The notes below the pieces were generated by a model. It was given only the letters and a program-made list of their open reading frames with translations. It was not told the origin of the DNA and ran no database searches. Both the position numbers and the translations under genes were made by a program. From assembly GCA_026874595.1 (NCBI GenBank), contig CM049311.1, forward strand, positions 9,583,676 through 9,647,675: 64,000 nucleotides of DNA. The letters run 5' to 3'. Below are positions 62,320 through 64,000 of the stretch, one piece after another; the stretch's first letter is position 1; the number at the start of each line of letters is the position of its first letter. The DNA is from Sipunculus nudus. Lineage: Eukaryota; Annelida; Sipuncula; Golfingiida; Sipunculidae.

Positions 62320-64000
62320 TCAAAAAACCCTGACAAGAATCCCTGAATATGAAGTGGACAATGACAGGACATATATAGTCATGCACATGCATGCTGACTG
62401 TGTCACCTGGTCCTGGGCCAGCGGTTGGGGGTCTTCCTTTTTCTGTAGTAATATAAAGTAGCAGGATGATATATTCATACCCAACTTTTTATGATTACTG
62501 TTGCATATCAACTATGAGTACATTTATTTGAAATGAATCTGGCACTACTAACTCTGTGTGTTTTCGTTTAACACTTGACAAGTAAATAAATCATGACATT
62601 AAGAATTAAAGTAATCATGAAAAAGTGAGAAGAAATGTACATGTTTGATTTAATTCACTTTTCATGGTATATATTTGTTTTTTAACATAGGGCAAATATG
62701 TTATGAAAATATGTGATTTCTAGAAATCCATAAATATTTGTTCCTAAACTTTCGGATGAAGAGTGATGGCATTGTTTGAAAAAGAGCAGAAGTTGCTGCA
62801 CTAGTGTGCCTCTCACTCCAGTTACATAAAATGTGATTGTAATCATATTTAATTGATATAACTATGGTAAATGAAGGTGTTCCCAATGCCTGATTTCATA
62901 AATATCAACATCTCATTTAGGTATCCCCACACATGATTTATCAGTATTTTTTAAAGACTGACACACTTAGCTGTTTAAACATCAGACACATATGAAGAGA
63001 TCTCAGGTACGTGATGTTAAGAAATACGCTTAGTTTTCTTTCTCACATTTTATTGTCTTAATAAACCTTACTGATTAAGTATGGAATAAAAGACAAATTT
63101 GTAGTAAACTTTAGTCCTTGGTACAAATAACTAAGATTGTGACTAGCTCACAGTATTTTTTTGCCAATACAGCAAATCAAACTGTATCTTTCATCATCCA
63201 TAATGGAAATTTTACCTCAATAATCCAATGCTTCATCCCAGATATACTGGTAGTCATGTTCTTTCATATTGTTATATGCTTATTTCAGGCAAATGTCCTA
63301 CTAGTTTCTCCTTTTATTACATCAAATGCAAAATGAACATTATTTACACCACACTGTCAACAAACAATATTAATCACTCAAAAATATGGTGTCAAAATGT
63401 AGACTCACCTGTACTGAAGGGAGGAGAATACAAGGTCAAGGTGCATCCCCCATTGGTACATATGAATGAACGGAAGCTAAAAAAATAGCAAAATTTAAAA
63501 AATTTGTGATTCAGAGGATGCATATAACAAGTGGTCTATGGGGCAAAACTGACAAAATTAGCATGACCTGTGACATTATGGATTATCAGTCACAACTTTT
63601 CTGTAAGACACATTTTAAGAACTTTTTTGCCAACTTTGTTGATGACAGCCATTTATATCTAGTTAAAGCATAATCTCTTATTGGTCTAAGGCAAAAGGCT
63701 AGTAAGTTTCAAAATAATCATTAAGCATACCATACAATGGATGAAGCTATTTACAAACAACAGGCATAGCAAATTTCAAGTGAATCAGTGACATCAGACA
63801 TGTATGAATGATCTCAAAATGATAATTTCACATCCTTTGGTCATTCTTGAAAAATTCCTGTAAATCATGCATAGAAAAAAAACAGGACATTTAAAAATGC
63901 AAATTTTAAATAATGTAAAGTTTATAATCCACCCAACGCAGGTACTTCTGAAAGAAAAGTTTCCTAGAAAAATAATACAATGTAGGTGTTCAGCAACATT
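62320..64000. other. Stretch without a recognised exon
   Basis: It probably belongs to the intron upstream of the right gene's transmembrane exon. A plus frame at 63228-63488 and a minus frame around 63.4 kb were inspected and do not show FN3 or CTLD landmarks. Confidence 0.45.

Noticed and set aside
63228-63488. Possible FN3 exon near 63.4 kb
   Set aside because: A few residues look FN3-like, but the strand and splice sites are inconsistent with the family and no Trp or turn motif is present.

Overview
The window is animal nuclear DNA. It is AT-rich and intron-dense, and it carries long (AT)n tracts, tRNA-headed SINEs, satellites and inverted-repeat elements. The protein content (C-type lectin and fibronectin III ectodomain exons joined to tyrosine-motif tails) and the repeat types suggest a lophotrochozoan, most likely a bivalve or other mollusc. 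That placement is inference; no marker gene is present.

The recognisable genes are all on the minus strand and belong to one family of type I receptors. The best copy runs from about 28.92 kb down to about 11.27 kb. In transcript order it has a leader exon (28864-28924), three exons forming one C-type lectin domain (27870-28009, 24859-24971, 24143-24267), five whole FN3 exons (22335-22601, 21364-21660, 20718-20993, 19087-19365, 18378-18641), two partial FN3 exons (17965-18143, 12653-12857), a transmembrane exon (12231-12330) and then tyrosine-motif tail exons. Reading frame and intron phase agree at every junction I could check by eye. I recognise no named gene with this layout.

After the transmembrane exon, six related tail exons (A-F) lie in tandem between 11.50 and 8.71 kb. 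A-E start with the same phase-2 acceptor. A-D are open and carry their own stop codons, and I see no usable donor at their ends, so they look like alternative last exons that would give one receptor different phosphotyrosine tails. E is frameshifted and F is truncated. A tRNA-derived SINE supplies the last codons and stop of tail A.

Other members of the family lie around it. A leader plus CTLD copy occupies 0.2-3.6 kb and has a nonsense codon in its third CTLD exon. Orphan leader exons lie at 34.2 kb and 48.2 kb, the latter with ATG changed to AAG. A possible tail relic lies at 50.0-50.16 kb. A second transmembrane exon plus tail (59.35-57.90 kb) ends another gene whose ectodomain probably lies beyond the right edge. 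The locus looks like a tandem cluster evolving by duplication and decay.

The rest is mostly repeats: a roughly 340-bp satellite with a GGTGGCGCCACC palindrome inside the large 18.0-12.9 kb intron, a diverged 155-160 bp satellite (26.6-27.7 kb), a 2.5-kb foldback element built of GATATTCGCATGCGAATATC-like words (29.8-32.25 kb), a roughly 355-bp repeat (35.9-37.3 kb), a TIR element (37.84-39.09 kb), tandem 355-bp and 294-bp units (50.26-51.78 kb), a LINE-ORF1-like reading frame (53.2 kb) and a pogo-like MITE (62.1 kb). Exon boundaries are hand-read predictions without transcript support.
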